Virus record (IMG/VR): IMGVR_UViG_3300021511_000003
Coordinates: 62,001 to 126,000 of that record
DNA: 64,000 nt
Origin: a virus
Direction: 5' to 3' (one strand)
Part shown: positions 1-8,500 of the stretch, piece by piece
Layout: the number at the start of each line of letters is the position of its first letter
How positions within the stretch are numbered: position 1 is the stretch's first letter
Position numbers and translations under genes: made by a program
Notes under the pieces: model-generated
The model's input: only the letters and a program-made list of their open reading frames with translations
Told to the model about the DNA's origin: nothing
Databases searched by the model: none

Positions 1-522
1 ATTAAGATATTCGGAAATATTTGAATATTTCATCCCTTTCCCTCTGATAAATATAAAAATTGGTTTCTTATCATCAGTCAAAATGGGACTGCCGTTTTTA
101 TTACAATAAATACCTGCAACTAACAACTGTGATCGACATGCATTACAAAAATCAACCGTGGCTCTTTCCGCTGAGGTCATTGGGCATGTTCTTATTTCAC
201 CATTTGCCAATTTACTTGAGCCTTTCCATGGCGGAGTTCCTTCTTTGAAAGAAAAACATATAATTGTATCACGTCCACGTTCATTTTCAATTTTCGCCAA
301 AATCTCTTTGGTGTGCGTAATAATCATATTTACTTCACTCAAATTATATTCAACACCTCTTATCTGAAAGTGCTCAATCTTTTCTTCAATATTCAAATGG
401 TTTTTTCTTGTTTTACCGGAAATATAAACACTGTGAAAAAACTCATCCTCTGGAGCAATTTTTTCGCCACTACCACCTTGAAAACCAGTTCCCTGTAGAT
501 CTTGATATTCCTCAAAACTCAT
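1..522 (-). CDS. Cys-containing hypothetical protein (3' end outside window)
   Basis: An open frame starts at ATG 522, with a strong AAAGGAGG Shine-Dalgarno upstream, and runs off the left edge after about 174 codons. The protein begins MSFEEYQDLQGTG and holds a cluster of cysteines (TCPM, then FCNACRSQ, then GIYCNK) in the second half, spaced as in a small zinc ribbon. It ends the visible part with a GKGMKYSNISEYL segment. I do not recognise the family. It follows the 191-aa gene with a short gap, so it is probably the next gene of the same leftward operon. Confidence 0.75.
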   Translation of the reverse strand, partial: MSFEEYQDLQGTGFQGGSGEKIAPEDEFFHSVYISGKTRKNHLNIEEKIEHFQIRGVEYNLSEVNMIITHTKEILAKIENERGRDTIICFSFKEGTPPWKGSSKLANGEIRTCPMTSAERATVDFCNACRSQLLVAGIYCNKNGSPILTDDKKPIFIFIRGKGMKYSNISEYLN

Positions 523-543
523 AATGTACATCCTCCTTTAAAG

Positions 544-1119
544 TTACTTATTTGGTATCAAACACCAATTTTGGCCATTTCTGTCATCTGGTATTGTAAC
601 AAGAGAAAACTCGTTGTTAAACCAGCATCTTATATATTGATCTAATAAATCACTTGAAATAAAATCACATAATTTATCATATTCAGGTAACGCAACTAAA
701 TTTGAATCTTCAATTGTAATTGGGGTGATTTTTCTTACCTTTGAATCTGTTATATCACCTGTGATTAATTTAGGGTGTGGGCAATAAACTATTACTAATC
801 TTTTTCCCACCATTCTAAAGATTTCATTTTTATACAAGTACGTATTTGTATCTAAATCATATGCAACATTCCTGGCGGTTAATACTCGATCAATTGATGT
901 ATGTTGTCTGCATAAAATACCATCTTTAGCTTTCATTTTACAAACTTCACAATTTGAATGATCAACCGTATATTTAACTCTTAGTTCAAAATTATCGTTT
1001 GCAGCTTTAGAAAAATATGATATTATCCGCCGTTTATTTAATAAAAATTTTACAATAGTTATTGGGTATACATCTGCACCCATTTTTTCAATGAACTTTT
1101 CAACTGAAACTTGTTTCAT
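544..1119 (-). CDS. Hypothetical protein with C-x2-C / C-x2-H knuckle
   Basis: A 191-aa protein with an AAAGGAG ribosome site just before the ATG. Near residue 60 it has CEVCKMKAKDGILCRQH, a Cys-x2-Cys followed by Cys-x2-His, which could bind zinc. The rest is mixed alpha/beta with no motif I can name. It lies 21 bases upstream of the Cys-containing gene at the left edge, and both carry putative zinc ligands. Function unknown. Confidence 0.75.
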   Translation of the reverse strand: MKQVSVEKFIEKMGADVYPITIVKFLLNKRRIISYFSKAANDNFELRVKYTVDHSNCEVCKMKAKDGILCRQHTSIDRVLTARNVAYDLDTNTYLYKNEIFRMVGKRLVIVYCPHPKLITGDITDSKVRKITPITIEDSNLVALPEYDKLCDFISSDLLDQYIRCWFNNEFSLVTIPDDRNGQNWCLIPNK

Positions 1120-1183
1120 TTATTAACTCCTTTGCTTTTTTTCTTTAATTTTTTCAGAACAAAAAACCAGCTATTTTGGCATA

Positions 1184-1267
1184 TCTCCCACTTAGTAAAA
1201 TTTAATATAACTTTATTACCTAAATTAAAAGGATATAAAAGCTATATCAAACCACTAAGTGGAGAGA
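1184..1267. other. Candidate structured RNA, three-way junction
   Basis: This non-coding stretch has an outer inverted repeat (CTCCCACTTAGT at 1185-1196 against ACTAAGTGGAGAG from 1254, one bulge). Inside it are two smaller inverted repeats, an AT-rich one near 1200-1226 and GATATA-AAAGC-TATATC near 1232-1248. Together these could fold as a three-way junction on either strand. It sits between the 53-aa ORF and the 191-aa gene. No known RNA class recognised, and no promoter element seen directly beside it. Confidence 0.3.
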
Positions 1268-1316
1268 CGATGCTAGTATTCGCATTGAAAAGTTCATATA
1301 TATCAGTAGATAATGT

Positions 1317-1478
1317 TTAATTACTATTATCCTTAGATATATACCGATTTCTGATATTATCAGAAACATTTATTTTACATATATCTGCGACCTTGATTAA
1401 CATCTCAGGAGTCGTATTTCTTAAAAATTCCTCTATACGTCTTCGCAGTTTTCGAAGCTGGTTATCAATCTGTTTCAT
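1317..1478 (-). CDS. Small basic ORF, 53 aa
   Basis: Starts at ATG 1478 with AAGGGGAATAA just before it, directly after the stop of the 320-aa gene. The product begins MKQIDNQLRKLRRRIEEFL and is rich in Lys and Arg with a predicted amphipathic helix. It is too short to classify. The good ribosome site and tight spacing support translation. Function unknown. Confidence 0.55.
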   Translation of the reverse strand: MKQIDNQLRKLRRRIEEFLRNTTPEMLIKVADICKINVSDNIRNRYISKDNSN

Positions 1479-1487
1479 TTATTCCCC

Positions 1488-2450
1488 TTAAAGTACGAGT
1501 GACAAATATACAGGTTTATTTTTTTGGTAAATTATATCACCACCACCAGATGATGTTTGGATCAATGTTGTTTGAAGTGAGCCAATTTGATCTATAGTTT
1601 TACTGGATTTAATTTTAATATTTTCCATAAGAGGTAATATTTCCTCTCTAAGATGTTGAGAGAATTTTTCTAAAATATATTTAACATCAGATGGTGTTGC
1701 ATCGTTTGGAAATTCTGGCAATAATAATACTTTATTATTCAATTTACCCAATAGTTTTAACCTAACCATTTCTGCTCCATAACATCCACGGATTAAAAGT
1801 TTCCAGTATTCTTCCCAATGCTCACTTGATGGCATGATTTCGATACCAACTGGAACACCTGAAAACATAATGATGGCACCAATTTGATTTTCAACTGGTT
1901 CAAACTCTGCCGCAAAAATTTCGAGTTCTTCTTTAATAGTCGGATTATCATAAAAATATCTCAAATGCGCTGAACCAATATTAACACTTGGAATTCCCCT
2001 AAGCCATTCACTAATTTTTCCCCATAATTTTGAATAATTTTCATGAGATCTGATTGATTGTTTGAGTAATGTTTTTCTAAGGGTAATTGGTAAAATATCA
2101 CTATCTACAACATCATTTAAATAACCACCCTGACTTTCTTCAATACAACATGCATTCTTAAATGATCTTGATTGTTTTTTCATTACAATACCAGAACCAC
2201 TCATTGCATGATCCTGACCTTTAGTACTTCGGACCATTATATTTGTGGGGACAATGGCTTCTGCTGAAGTATCTTTATTTTCAAAGACCATTGTTCCATA
2301 TGAAGTTGTCCGTTTGAATGACAAATTTGTTGGTTTTGCTATATCACCCCTTTCATCCCCCAGTATCGGAATAATGGCCATCTCATCAACAGCCTGAATG
2401 TTACCAATCTCAATTTTATCAAAATTGAGTCTTTTAAAAATTGAAGACAT
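1488..2450 (-). CDS. Hypothetical protein, 320 aa
   Basis: A strong AGGAGGTC site precedes the ATG, 13 bases after the Ro60-like gene, so the two are probably co-transcribed. The protein is mixed alpha/beta with no recognisable domain. A region near residue 100 contains KNACCIEESQGGYLND. Because it shares an operon with the Ro60-like protein and Y-like RNAs it could be part of that system, but nothing in the sequence proves it. Confidence 0.75.
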   Translation of the reverse strand: MSSIFKRLNFDKIEIGNIQAVDEMAIIPILGDERGDIAKPTNLSFKRTTSYGTMVFENKDTSAEAIVPTNIMVRSTKGQDHAMSGSGIVMKKQSRSFKNACCIEESQGGYLNDVVDSDILPITLRKTLLKQSIRSHENYSKLWGKISEWLRGIPSVNIGSAHLRYFYDNPTIKEELEIFAAEFEPVENQIGAIIMFSGVPVGIEIMPSSEHWEEYWKLLIRGCYGAEMVRLKLLGKLNNKVLLLPEFPNDATPSDVKYILEKFSQHLREEILPLMENIKIKSSKTIDQIGSLQTTLIQTSSGGGDIIYQKNKPVYLSLVL

Positions 2451-2463
2451 TTATGACCTCCTA

Positions 2464-3990
2464 TTATTTCAATTGTTTATTAAATTTATTGATGAGTAAC
2501 TTCTTGACCATTTCACGATTATCAATCATACGATTAAAGATCATTTCGGTTTCCAAATACTTGTAATTCGATACAGGCAACGGGTTTGTATCTGCTGTTA
2601 ACCTTCGTGTTGTACCGATTTTTGCATCTGCAGAAAACACAGGATTTAAATGAATCAGGTTAAATTCATAACCTGACTTTTTAAAATGATTATAGGTATG
2701 TTCAAACATACCTTTTATTGTATTTTCATAACCGTCTGATATAACAATAATAGTCTGGGGTTTGGAGATTACTGCATCTATAAGAGCTTGCCATAGTTTT
2801 GTATCATTGTGTGGAACAATAACACTAATAGGATCTTTCGTTGGAGTTTCCATTCTTTTCCCACCAACATAGATAACATCCTTGACGTTATCCAATATTG
2901 ACAAGATTGATAATGATGTAAGAAATGGATGCATTTTTCTTTCGTTACTACCCATCATGGATCTTGAGGCATCAATAATAACAACACACTCTCCAATATC
3001 AATATGATTCAATTTTTGAGATTGATATTCAATTCCTTCCATGATTTTTTCAATATTGACTGAATCGCCATTGAATAATTTAAAATAAAATGCCTTCCAT
3101 AGATCGTAAATATCTTGATTTTTATAGTTGATAGTTTTTGATTTGGTTGCACCACTACGTTTAACAGCAGATTCCATTTGTAGTGCTTCTCTATCACCCA
3201 TCTTCGCTTGTTCGTAAATTTCAGATATTTTAATATTTACTTTATAAGTATTTCTGAAACCCATTACTGTTCGGTTCGGCATGCCTTTCATCAATTTCTT
3301 GAATCGTTTAACATTGCCATCTTGGGCAGCTGTACGAAGATCCCAATATCTTTCAATTTTTGGGTATCTAACCAAAAGAATATTTTTTGGTGGTGCATGA
3401 TCAAATATATGATAAACCACCGGCATGGATTTGATATTATATCGACCGATTCTTTTGTTAAACAATTCCTCATCACCATTCAGGATTTTAAATACTTCCT
3501 GCTTTCCAAGAGCATGTCTAACCAATTTTTTCAATTTTCTTTTATAGTTAATTGCCAACCCTTCAAGTTCTTGAGTTGAACGGTCGAATATAAACTCAAG
3601 AATAATCTTTCTAGTTCTGGAGTTGTTGACTTTTTTAAAACCTTCTTCACCGGTGAGCATCAAAAGATTCTTCAAAGCTCTTGGTATTTTTTCTTTGGAA
3701 AGATTATATTTGATAACTTTTTGTTCATAGTCGAATGGTAAACCACTCGGGATTAATTCTTTTCCTGTTACACTTTGAGGATTGGCAAGTAACATATGAC
3801 TCATTGCGCCTTTTGAAAATCCAGTTCCCTCAAGTATTGTTGTTAATCCAAATAATGTTCGGTCAAATAAAAACAACTCTTTCCACATTTTGTATACTCG
3901 TTGAAACTGTTGATTTGCTTCTTCATAAAACGCACCTTTCGGAGCAAACTGAAGCATTCCAGAATCAATAGTAAGTGATTTTTCTGTCAT
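2464..3990 (-). CDS. Ro60-like protein (TROVE-type repeats plus VWA domain)
   Basis: A 508-aa protein. ATG 3990 is chosen over the upstream TTG because AAAAGGAG lies just before it. The C-terminal third is a von Willebrand A domain with a MIDAS-type DASRS motif (VVIIDASRSMMGS) and a later VISDGYEN strand. The N-terminal two thirds is helical, with LLMLTGEEGFKKVNNSRTRK and LAINYKRKLKKLVRHALGK segments in the style of TROVE HEAT-like repeats. Length and order match Ro60/Rsr proteins (about 530 aa), which bind Y RNAs and misfolded RNA. Two Y-like RNAs lie immediately upstream on the same strand, as in bacterial rsr loci. The VWA call is firm; the TROVE call is by pattern and context. Confidence 0.72.
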   Translation of the reverse strand: MTEKSLTIDSGMLQFAPKGAFYEEANQQFQRVYKMWKELFLFDRTLFGLTTILEGTGFSKGAMSHMLLANPQSVTGKELIPSGLPFDYEQKVIKYNLSKEKIPRALKNLLMLTGEEGFKKVNNSRTRKIILEFIFDRSTQELEGLAINYKRKLKKLVRHALGKQEVFKILNGDEELFNKRIGRYNIKSMPVVYHIFDHAPPKNILLVRYPKIERYWDLRTAAQDGNVKRFKKLMKGMPNRTVMGFRNTYKVNIKISEIYEQAKMGDREALQMESAVKRSGATKSKTINYKNQDIYDLWKAFYFKLFNGDSVNIEKIMEGIEYQSQKLNHIDIGECVVIIDASRSMMGSNERKMHPFLTSLSILSILDNVKDVIYVGGKRMETPTKDPISVIVPHNDTKLWQALIDAVISKPQTIIVISDGYENTIKGMFEHTYNHFKKSGYEFNLIHLNPVFSADAKIGTTRRLTADTNPLPVSNYKYLETEMIFNRMIDNREMVKKLLINKFNKQLK

Positions 3991-4106
3991 TTCTATGAAT
4001 CTCCTTTTTTTTAGTTTCAACGTAAGATAATCATAACTAATTTTTTTGGTTGAAAAATAAAAAGCATCTTTGGCCTTTTTGTTTCAAATATGACTTATAT
4101 AATATT

Positions 4107-4129
4107 CGATTTGAAATTATATCAAATCG
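4107..4129. other. Perfect 8-bp hairpin between Y RNAs and Ro60-like gene
   Basis: CGATTTGA and TCAAATCG flank a 7-base loop. A second short A/T-flanked hairpin (AAAAAG...CTTTTT, 4059-4080) follows on the leftward strand. Either could end or process the Y RNA transcript before the Ro60-like gene, but neither has a clear GC-stem plus U-run. Confidence 0.35.
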
Positions 4130-4176
4130 TCTCGAAAAAATTCTATACCATTTAAACAGTATATTCAAAAAATAAT

Positions 4177-4300
4177 CCTGAAAGTAGAAAATGTAATAGG
4201 TACTTGATAAAGTAAGAATTGAACTTACCGTCTTTTGCGTATAAGGCAAATACCCCACCATTGGGATTTTTTATCTGAAATCACAAATAAGTCTTTCAGG
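4177..4300 (-). ncRNA. Y-like RNA B (tRNA-like core on terminal stem)
   Basis: On the minus strand the ends CCTGAAAG and CTTTCAGG pair perfectly over 8 bp. A symmetric internal loop of about 7 nt per side follows, then a second stem. The core has a D-like arm with GG in the loop (TCCC AATGGT GGGG), a perfect 5-bp anticodon-like arm (TTTGC CTTATAC GCAAA) and a perfect T arm (GTAAG TTCAATT CTTAC). GATAAA and TTTATC can pair as a short acceptor-like helix leading into the terminal stem. No CCA follows. Same layout as RNA A and just upstream of the Ro60-like gene, which fits bacterial YrlA RNAs known to mimic tRNA. A decayed tRNA-Ile(UAU) is the alternative. Confidence 0.62.
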
Positions 4301-4417
4301 AAACTGTAAATTGTATAATAAAAAGAAACTAGAAGTTGTATATGTAATATGATGTTTTGGCTTCTTCTCAAAAGAATAAAACTGAAATTACAAAAAGTCT
4401 TCTAGTGTTAAAATACA

Positions 4418-4548
4418 CCCGAAGTAGTAAGTGTATTAATTTGTCATACCACAGATGGCGTGGTAGAAGGGACTCGAACCCTATACGTTGCTTTATAAGA
4501 GCAGTGCTGAACCAATCAGCGATCAGAAAATACGTCTAAGTCTTCGGG
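4418..4548 (-). ncRNA. Y-like RNA A with circularly permuted tRNA-like domain
   Basis: On the minus strand the ends CCCGAAG and CTTCGGG pair over 7 bp, then an 8/8-nt internal loop, then GTATT/AATAC. The core reads D arm (GCTG ATTGGTT CAGC), anticodon-like arm (TGCT CTTATAA AGCA), T arm (AGGG TTCGAGT CCCT), then CTACCAC-G-CCA. Upstream sequence cannot pair with CTACCAC. Instead GTGGTAT lies just downstream and pairs over 6 bp, so the acceptor helix is capped by a loop and the tRNA fold opens at the 9/10 junction onto the terminal stem. This is the order I expect for YrlA-type Y RNAs. It starts about 85 bases into the transcript from the promoter element at 4620-4633. Confidence 0.68.
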
Positions 4549-4560
4549 AAAAATATAAAA

Positions 4561-4619
4561 TGGAGTTATAAATGTAATTGGTTGATTTAACAATAATTTG
4601 AAATTACATAAATTCTCCA
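4561..4619 (-). other. Long hairpin at the start of the Y RNA transcript
   Basis: CTCCA/TGGAG (5 bp) and AATTACAT/ATGTAATT (8 bp) are nested around a loop of about 22 nt. The hairpin begins at, or a few bases after, the start site predicted from the promoter element at 4620-4633, so it would be the 5' end of the RNA that carries the two Y-like RNAs. It may protect or process the 5' end. Confidence 0.45.
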
Positions 4620-4633
4620 AAATGTTCTTAAAC
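4620..4633 (-). promoter_or_regulatory. AACA-type phage promoter element (Y RNA / Ro60 operon)
   Basis: Minus strand GTTTAAGAACATTT, matching the repeated TWRGAACA element of this genome. It is the only such element upstream of the Y-like RNAs and Ro60-like gene. Confidence 0.5.
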
Positions 4634-4660
4634 ATAATAAATCATTATTCTTATTCAGAT

Positions 4661-4674
4661 ATTAATATATATAG
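4661..4674. repeat. 14-mer ATTAATATATATAG, copy 1 of 4
   Basis: Exact copy of a 14-base element found four times here, always in intergenic DNA. It is flanked by AATCATT (4640-4646) and AATGATT (4689-4695), an inverted repeat. Strand of action unknown. Confidence 0.5.
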
Positions 4675-4693
4675 TTATTATATTTTTAAATGA

Positions 4694-4954
4694 TTAAGTA
4701 ACATCTACCATAGCAGGTTTTCTTGTATTATCTAAATCAAAAATAATCTTTTTATTTGAAAAATGATTTGCGGTATTCTTGATGATTTGTTTCATACCTT
4801 GTGGCATAAAATTATCAGTATAATATAATTGAAGTCCATCTTTGAAGCTAAATGCAATACCATCATGTGTTTCATTAACTTCAACTAAATCACTTCTTTT
4901 GATTTCAAGATTCATAGTACCTTTTTTAATGACAATCATTGATTCCTCAGTCAT
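4694..4954 (-). CDS. Hypothetical protein, 86 aa
   Basis: ATG 4954 is preferred: AAGGAGAATAAC precedes it and the stop of the 204-aa gene is one base upstream. The first stretch (MTEESMIVIKKGTMNLEIKRSDLVEVNE) looks like small beta strands, and LQLYYTDNFMPQGMKQIIKN follows. No family recognised. Last gene of the RNA polymerase cluster. Confidence 0.7.
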   Translation of the reverse strand: MTEESMIVIKKGTMNLEIKRSDLVEVNETHDGIAFSFKDGLQLYYTDNFMPQGMKQIIKNTANHFSNKKIIFDLDNTRKPAMVDVT

Positions 4955-4955
4955 G

Positions 4956-5570
4956 TTATTCTCCTTCAATTAATTTCAAGTATATTTCATTATTAAGTTC
5001 TTTTGATTTCTTACAAAACCATTCTGTGATTTTATCTTTATTATATGTTCTTAAAAAATTAGTAATTAACCAAGAAAAGTCTTGAGAATTTAACTGTTCT
5101 TCAATTTCAAAAATAATTTCATTTTGATTTTGTTTACAAATCTTTTCAATATGAAATGAATCCAATTCTGGATCTAGATATGACCATATTTCTATAATAA
5201 AATTTTTATGGTCATATTCAACAAACTCCAAAAATTTTAAGATATTTATAATATCAGATTCGCTATTTGTATTAACGATTATAGATGGTTCATAATTATA
5301 CACTTGCTTAACTCTTTTTAATATTGATTCTGCCAGAACCTGTTTTTGTTCTATTGGGTATTTTATCATATCAGGATATACTGATAAATATTCTTCTTTA
5401 AAATCTGATTTACCAATATTACGAATAATTGTTATAAAGAAATATTCTTTCAATGCTTCTTCTTCAACGGGATACCCCAATTCACTTTCCACTTCTGCAT
5501 CATCATAATCTACTTCTGGCTCTTCAATAGAGTTACCAAGAAGTATTTTTAGATCTTCTGATTCAAACAT
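4956..5570 (-). CDS. Hypothetical acidic protein next to rpoB
   Basis: A 204-aa, acidic, largely helical protein. It begins two bases after the beta-subunit stop, so it is surely co-translated with it. The N-terminus is rich in Glu and Asp (EEPEVDYDDAEVESE). No domain recognised. Its position after rpoC and rpoB makes an accessory or promoter-specificity subunit worth testing, but there is no motif evidence. Confidence 0.75.
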   Translation of the reverse strand: MFESEDLKILLGNSIEEPEVDYDDAEVESELGYPVEEEALKEYFFITIIRNIGKSDFKEEYLSVYPDMIKYPIEQKQVLAESILKRVKQVYNYEPSIIVNTNSESDIINILKFLEFVEYDHKNFIIEIWSYLDPELDSFHIEKICKQNQNEIIFEIEEQLNSQDFSWLITNFLRTYNKDKITEWFCKKSKELNNEIYLKLIEGE

Positions 5571-5572
5571 TT

Positions 5573-8500
5573 TTACCTCGTTAACATTAATGATATAAAA
5601 TATGAATTTAATAAATCTTTTGCTGGAGATATTTTTGGTTCTTTATAACCAGCATTGCCATTTTGAATAATCTCTGCCATTATTTTATCTCTTGTTATAT
5701 AATCATCAGATAATGGACCCATAAATTCAGCTAAAACATGTGGACAATTATATGAAATAAAAGAATAAGTATCAAGTTCACCCAGTCTTTGACCTCCATC
5801 ACGTTTTTTTCCACTTGTAGGTTGTGATGTTTTACCTGTTGTTGGACCGGTACCACGTGCATATATTTTCGCTTCGCCAAGATGTTCGAGTTTTGACATA
5901 TACATATAACCAACAGCAACTTCAAAATGGGTTTTAGTATTATATTTAGGCAAGAAAAGTTTATATTTTGTTTTCAAGCCTAATACTTTCAATGATTTTT
6001 TAATCTCAGTATGACCGGGTGCTTTAAATGGTGGTATAATAATTGGATAAAAACCAGTCTTTTTAACCTGGTCAATCATTTTTACATATTGTGTTGTTGT
6101 CAAACTTGATAAATTTCTAACAAGATTTTCTGTTGCTTTTTTATTTGGTGACATATCAAGATTTACAAATACTTGTTTTATGAGTGCAATTGTTTTTGGT
6201 TTTGTCATTGTTGGTAATCGTTTACCTAATTCTCTTGCCATCAATCCACAATACATTTCATATAACTGACCCATATTCATTCTACTTAAAAGACCGAGAG
6301 GATTTAAAATTGTTTCAATGATATCACCGTTAGGAAGTCTTGGCATTAATTCATCGTTTTCAATTAGTGAGATGATTCCCTTATTGCCATACCTATTCGC
6401 TAATTTATCACCAAGTCCAACTCGTAATTCCTGTTCAATTCTAAATCTTACTAATACTCCTTTGATTGTTTCACCTTTGACCGTAAACGATTCTTTTGCT
6501 GGTTTCATTGATTTAAGATTTGTTTTTGTAATCAACTCTTTTAATTGTGGAAATAGTTCTTCATCAACATTAGAATAAACTTCAATATCAACAATTTTTC
6601 CACCAGGACTCTTTTTAATAAATTGTCCAGTAAACATATCAGTTGTTTCATCATCATCGAAACCAATAATATCTTCAATATCACCAAGAGTCTTTCTTAA
6701 TAATGGTTTTCCTTTTTCAATTTCATCACCAATTTCTGCAATATATAAAAGCCTATCATTAGGAGCAATTAATATTTCTTCTTCAATACCATGTAATGAA
6801 GTCAATTTATCCTGTTCTACAACTGATTTACTAATAACTGCACCATCTTCAAAATTATATCCATCATATGGCATAAGAGCGCATAATAACGGTCTTCCAA
6901 GTGAAATTGATCCATTAGACATACATGCACCTTCTGCAATAACATCACCCTGTTTGACGGTTTCACCCACCTTAATCAAAGGGTTAAATACACTTAATGT
7001 ATTTTTTCCAGAACCAGATTTTAAATGAACCGGTGTTATATCAATTATCTTTTTTGTTTTACCACATTGAATTGTTATTAAATCCTTATGAACAGAAGAA
7101 ATTTTACCATTACAAGGAGATTTTTTCACAAAGTTTTTTGATAAAACACCTGTTAATATTGATTCATATCCAGATTGAACAACAGGGGGTTGTGGATTTC
7201 TTAAAGGCAACATTTGTTTTGCCTGATTTGAAAGCATAATAACCCTTGCACCATCTGTATTTTCAAGGAATGGAATCATTGATGTAGTCGTTGAAAGCAT
7301 TCCACTTCCTTCATTATCTGATATATCTTTTGTTGTAAATAAACCTCGTGATGACGATATCAATGCGTCTATGGTTAACTGTTGAACAATTCCAATATTG
7401 TCACTCTCGGATGTATCAAGAGGATCAAGATTTCCAAAATATGAATTATGTAAATTACGAGCATCATTATGAATAGCTCTTTTATCAGGAATACCTCCAA
7501 CCTTTTTACCAGCAGGAGACACTCTTGTCATAGTTGACATTTCTTCAAGAGGATTTGCGTATTCCATATCAACAACTAATTCAGTCATTAAAAAATCACT
7601 TAATACTTTAGTTGGTACTATTGTTAATTTTGCTTCTGTATTGCCTGATAAAACTTGCTCTTTATATACTGTGTAAGCTGCAAGAATTTGTTTTTGTGCT
7701 AAATGGACAAGAACTTCTGAATTTCTAATTCGTTGATTACTAATATCATTTCTTGCAATATAAAACCCATCAACAACTTTTTCTGTCATATATTTCATAA
7801 TCATTTCAAGATCAGTTGGTAATTGTTTATTTAATAATACTTGCTTAGCAACAGGATCAACAATATTTTGAAGATTTGAACTAATAAGAAATGTTGAGTT
7901 TAATCTACCTGATAATTGAATTATTAAATCTTCAAAATATTTATGTGAAGCAAATTCGGCATCACTTTTATATTGTTGTACTTTACCATGAATGAATGAT
8001 TGGCATAGTTGTTTTTGTAAATCTGTTTGGACGTTTTGGAATATAATATATTTTTCGTTGTTAATTTTACATGAGAATTTTTCACTTGGTTTATTATCTG
8101 ACAATATATATTTAATATTATATTTTTTTAAGGTTTCATCAAAACCAAAACTAAACGCAAGCAAAAATATTAATGGCATTTTATAAGACATGAAAGCTTC
8201 AAGATATTTTTCACGTCTTAGCTGTTTAACATATATTCTAAAAACAGAATATGAGCTTTCAAATCTTGATTCACCTGGTGATGGAAATGTAATTGGATTT
8301 TGTACAATTTGATTGATCAAACATTTTTGTTTACCATTCAGTCGAAACACTCCAGTATCAGGATCAATTTTTGGCAACTCCATTTTTATTTCATGTTTGT
8401 TTCCAAATTCATCTGACATATTAATTGTAGCAATTGATAAATCAGATCTCATTACTTCACCCATTCTTTGAGGTTTATCAGCAAGTGTAATCCCTTCAAA

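Noticed and set aside
60-498. Rightward small reading frames at the left end
   Set aside because: They lack ribosome sites and run antisense to the partial gene 1-522, which has a strong start.
1150-1170. AACA element on the plus strand near 1157
   Set aside because: It resembles the promoter element (CAGAACAAAA) but no rightward gene follows; probably chance in AT-rich DNA.
1184-1267. Hammerhead or other known ribozyme
   Set aside because: The conserved CUGAUGA and GAAA cores are missing on both strands.
4418-4548. Ordinary tRNA-Ile(UAU) gene on the minus strand
   Set aside because: The arms from D to CCA fit, but the 5' sequence cannot form the acceptor stem, D-loop positions are unusual, and long flanking stems exist. 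A Y RNA with permuted core explains more. Kept only as the alternative.
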